From: Mikrocytos mackini
Taxonomy: Eukaryota; Endomyxa; Ascetosporea; Mikrocytida; Mikrocytiidae
Length of the DNA stretch: 28,267 nt
Direction of reading: 5' to 3'
Assembly: GCA_030180075.1 (NCBI GenBank)
Contig: JASNJN010000205.1
Location: forward strand, 1 to 28,267
Under the pieces are notes generated by a model that was not told the DNA's origin, did not search any database, and saw only the letters and a program-made list of their open reading frames with translations. Position 1 is the first letter of the stretch, and every line of letters begins with the position of its first letter. Both the position numbers and the translations under genes were made by a program. Of the stretch, positions 27,190-28,267 are shown piece by piece.

Positions 27190-28267
27190 GAAAAGATGAG
27201 GTGATATTCCATAGTCATGCTCAAAAGGCTAGGCAAGCCCCCTGTAAAGTATCCAATGGGATAGTCCGTGCCAAACCCGAACGAGGTGGTATGGGAATTT
27301 TCAAGTTCATAGACGAATAAATGCTAGAAACACTATCACAGTAAAACATAGGAGGAATAATTCAATTCTGATAGAACGTCCATAGGAGAAAACATAATCT
27401 CTGCCAACGAATGGCTAGTCGAAAGGGCTAGACAGGGCAGCATCTCGATAAACTCGATTCTGCAAAAGATAACAAATACCGCCTGCAGAATCATGAACGA
27501 GACCGGACTTGATACATCTGATCTGTCCCTCAACCAAGAACGTGAAAAAATGCGGACTTACTTTGGGGGTATCTATCAGGAGATGTGGGATAACACCAAA
27601 CTCCCGTCGAGCTTTAACCGAAACAAAAGAAAAGGTTTTACGTGTGGCAAATACTCATACGGCTGGCTCAAACATCCCGGCCTTGGAAGAGGGGATTGCA
27701 AAAAGATCCTCCTCCTCCAAGATGGGAAGGGAGACATCAGATCATGGCATAAAGTCATCAACAGAAGCCTAGACAACTCGTGCAGAAAATGCAAGAACAG
27801 TCTGGAAACTGTTGGCCATGTCCTGGGTGGATTTCCAAAAATCCCATTCGGATTGCTGAAGAGCAGACATGACGCCGTGGTGACACAAATCGCCAACGAA
27901 GTCATCTGTAGAAAAAGGTTGGGTCACAAGATCAAACCCAGCGAAATGGGCAGGCGTGTGGAAAGAAGACTAGGCAATTTCCAGTTAATCCTCGATCAAA
28001 GGGTCTGGGTGGAAGGCGACGGAAAATCGCCCCACGCTTTGCTTCCGAACATAATTGCGGTCGACCACAGTAGAAGAACAGTCGAACTGTTGGAAGTGGC
28101 AGTGCCTAGTGAGGACCTCATCGAAGAGAGGGAAATCCAGAAAAAGGATAAGTACCTCGAACTCGTTGAAACCCTCGGTAAACAATACGGAGGGTTTAGA
28201 GTCACCATTAGGACGTTTGTCATGGGCCAGCTAGGTTTGTTGTCGCAGCAAGCTGTCGACAACTTAC
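27190..28267 (+). pseudogene. R2-like retrotransposon C-terminal region, frameshifted and edge-truncated
   Basis: Plus-strand remains of the post-RT part of an R2-type LINE. A thumb-like segment (IVRAKPERGGMGIFKF, about 27264-27312) is in one frame, a short piece follows in a second, and from 27361 a third frame stays open to the window edge. This implies two frameshifts between about 27315 and 27361. The long frame contains a zinc-finger-like CRKCKNSLETVGHVLGG, in which the expected final Cys is Phe (27831-27833), then the restriction-like endonuclease region: LPNIIAVD, where the family has PD, and ELLEVAVP with downstream KKDKYLEL. Loss of the PD aspartate and the finger Cys, plus the frameshifts, mark it as inactive. 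It is in the opposite orientation to the RT fragment at 1-702 and is a separate copy. Confidence 0.82.

Noticed and set aside
1-28267. tRNA genes, rRNA or CRISPR arrays
   Set aside because: No convincing tRNA box pairs, rRNA segments or spacer-repeat arrays were seen by eye; a covariance-model scan could not be run.

Overview
The window reads as nuclear DNA of a compact, AT-rich, intron-poor eukaryote. The right part (about 17.1-26.9 kb) is a gene island with typically eukaryotic proteins: RanGAP, LUC7, an AMMECR1-domain protein, a TIPIN/Swi3-type fork-protection factor, an OB-fold protein resembling the RPA1 N-terminus, and calcineurin A. Each is one uninterrupted reading frame. Neighbouring genes are only 12-31 bp apart when divergent and 16-25 bp apart when convergent. 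This density, next to heavy transposon load, suits a reduced unicellular eukaryote such as a transposon-rich microsporidian or relative. That placement is inference; no rRNA or other taxonomic marker is present.

The left part (1-16.9 kb) is a transposon graveyard. In order it holds: an R2-like non-LTR reverse transcriptase fragment (minus strand); a truncated CAGGG-type MITE; a MULE/ZSWIM-type transposon with matching 23-bp terminal inverted repeats (895-3590), its right end split by another MITE; an intact 510-residue reading frame that appears to feed, across an A-run, into a second broken MULE transposase; a hAT-like element; a Ty3/gypsy-like gag-protease pseudogene; and a dense run of short inverted-repeat elements (10.2-16.9 kb). 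Five of the short elements have 8- or 9-bp target-site duplications visible by eye (four exact, one with a single mismatch). Most have hAT-type ends (TAGAG or CAGGG), and each hAT-like type is built from its own short GC-rich or palindromic motif.

The gene island begins with an 805-residue AAA-ATPase-like/PD-(D/E)XK protein, divergent from RanGAP by 31 bp. The OB-fold and AMMECR1 genes diverge across 12 bp, and LUC7 and TIPIN across 24 bp. The last two junctions share an identical 10-nt motif (TAACTTTTCA). Two small genes of unknown function and calcineurin A follow on the minus strand. The window closes in a second, decayed R2-like retrotransposon (plus strand, C-terminal zinc finger and endonuclease region).

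Functional themes of the island are nuclear transport (RanGAP), splicing (LUC7), replication (TIPIN, possible RPA-like protein) and calcium signalling (calcineurin). No operon-like functional clustering is claimed. The observations most worth following are the 510-residue frame with its A AAA AAT junction, the ultra-short divergent promoters with their shared motif, the AAA/PD-(D/E)XK gene, and the motif-based architecture of the hAT MITEs.
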